From contig DAIRGH010000084.1 in assembly GCA_036794585.1 (NCBI GenBank), positions 1 to 13,257 of the forward strand: DNA of 13,257 bases, in the 5' to 3' direction. The DNA is from WHSW01 sp036794585 (GTDB taxonomy: Bacteria; Actinomycetota; Thermoleophilia; Solirubrobacterales; 70-9). The notes beneath the pieces are model-generated. The model searched no databases and was not told where the DNA came from. It saw only the letters and a list, made by a program, of their open reading frames with translations. The position numbers and the translations under genes are program-made. Shown here piece by piece: positions 12,610-13,257 of this stretch. Within the stretch, counting starts at the first letter, position 1, and each line of letters begins with the position of its first letter.

Positions 12610-13257
12610 TCAGAACTCGGCGTCGTCGGCGCCGATCACCAGCGCCAGCGGCGCTCCCTTGGCGAGCGCGCGAACCTCGTCGGTCATCGTCACCGCGGTC
12701 GTGCCGCCGAGCTCGTCGGCTACCTTCTCGGCGAGCTTGCCGGCTTCCCTCTCGTTCGCGCTCGCCTCTTCCTCGCCCTCGCTGGTGTCGAACATGATCA
12801 CCGTCTCGGGCAAACCGCTGGCCGCGTCGGTCTCGGCGCCGGCCTTGTAGCCGGCAGGCTTGACGACCTCGTCGGCGACCTTCGACGCCAGCCCCTGGAC
12901 GCCGGCGATCGGCTCTCCGGTCACGGTGTCCTCCTCCTGGGTGGCGTTCAGAACCGCGACCTCGATCTTCTCTTCCTTCTCGACGCCCTTGCGGTCGGCG
13001 CCGCCGGCGTCGTCGTCTCCTCCGATCAGGCCGAAGCCGCTGGTCAGCACCGCCGCCGCGACCACGCCGGCGGCGATCAGGGCGAGGAAGTAGCGGGGGT
13101 CGACGGGCATCCGCCGGTCGAGCGCCGCGTAATGAGGAGCAGCCCACTCCCGCACCCCGGACCACCAGCGGCCGATCCTGCCGGGCTCAGAGGGCTCATC
13201 CTCGGCGGCCTCGCCGCGGGCCTCGGCGGCCGCCAGCGACGCCTCTGCCGCCTCGTC
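12610..13257 (-). CDS. LytR_C-domain membrane protein, 5' end beyond the window
   Basis: The reading frame stays open to the right edge, giving 215 visible residues. The codon that could serve as a start at 13155 (GTG) is preceded by 34 more in-frame codons of acidic sequence (EARGEAAEDEPSEP type), so the protein probably begins outside the window. Visible layout, numbered from the edge: acidic cytoplasmic region 1-24, a Trp/Arg-rich juxtamembrane part, a transmembrane helix at about 56-78 (FLALIAAGVVAAAVLTSG), an acidic linker, and a LytR_C domain at about 97-211. The domain opens with IEVAVLNAT and ends LALVIGADDAEF. Compared with the neighbouring LytR_C protein it has about 10 extra residues after LNAT (EEDTVTGEPIAG) and an acidic insert (SEGEEEASANERE). 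No LCP catalytic domain is visible. It lies 16 bp upstream of the second LytR_C gene, presumably in the same operon. Confidence 0.82.
   Translation of the reverse strand, partial: DEAAEASLAAAEARGEAAEDEPSEPGRIGRWWSGVREWAAPHYAALDRRMPVDPRYFLALIAAGVVAAAVLTSGFGLIGGDDDAGGADRKGVEKEEKIEVAVLNATQEEDTVTGEPIAGVQGLASKVADEVVKPAGYKAGAETDAASGLPETVIMFDTSEGEEEASANEREAGKLAEKVADELGGTTAVTMTDEVRALAKGAPLALVIGADDAEF

Noticed and set aside
1..13257. tRNA, rRNA, CRISPR array, insertion sequence or prophage elements
   Set aside because: No cloverleaf, rRNA-like stretch, regularly spaced identical repeats, transposase or integrase motifs were found by reading both strands. The gaps between genes are too short to hide them.

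Overview
This is a GC-rich, very gene-dense stretch of bacterial chromosome with no gene-free gap longer than about 105 bp. The protein families suggest a Gram-positive-type actinobacterium, most likely class Thermoleophilia (Solirubrobacterales-like). The pointers are a DUF3105 membrane protein, stand-alone LytR_C-domain membrane proteins, and a secreted PGRP-type amidase in a GC-rich background with many GTG/TTG starts. The taxonomic call is inference from gene content and style; no marker gene is present.

Layout. (1) Positions 95-2990, plus strand: an alpha/beta hydrolase, a single-pass DUF3105 protein and a secreted N-acetylmuramoyl-L-alanine amidase. The first two have a TANNNT -10-like hexamer exactly 10 nt before the ATG, suggesting very short leaders. 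(2) Positions 2995-7388, minus strand, transcribed leftward: a GT4 glycosyltransferase, a membrane GT2 glycosyltransferase, a small PglC/WcaJ-type phosphoglycosyl transferase, a 105-bp repeat-rich gap, a RimJ/RimL-type GNAT and a FemAB/BioF2-type acyltransferase. (3) Positions 7403-8359, plus strand: a lone GT2 (rhamnosyltransferase-like) gene wedged between the two leftward blocks, 14 bp from one neighbour's start and 3 bp from the other neighbour's stop. (4) Positions 8363-13257, minus strand: two membrane-anchored LytR_C-domain proteins (the first cut by the right edge), a small membrane-anchored protein with an FlgD-Ig-like fold signature, a Wzy/O-antigen-ligase-like polymerase and a Wzx-like flippase. 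These are abutting or overlapping, so probably one operon.

Together, blocks 2-4 form a lipid-linked, Wzx/Wzy-type surface polysaccharide locus. The phosphoglycosyl transferase would load the first sugar phosphate on polyprenyl phosphate, three glycosyltransferases would extend the unit, Wzx would flip it and Wzy would polymerise it. The LytR_C and Ig-like membrane proteins are good candidates for export, chain handling or attachment to the wall. The two acyltransferases could decorate the glycan or peptidoglycan. No Wzz co-polymerase, tyrosine kinase, nucleotide-sugar synthesis gene or LCP catalytic domain is visible; they may lie outside the window.

The least conventional features are the LytR_C pair without an LCP catalytic domain, the Ig-like protein that overlaps the polymerase gene by 4 bp, an apparent CTG start for the polymerase with a GGAGG ribosome-binding site, and a short repeat array between the phosphoglycosyl transferase and the acetyltransferase. 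No tRNA, rRNA, CRISPR, insertion sequence or convincing intrinsic terminator was seen.
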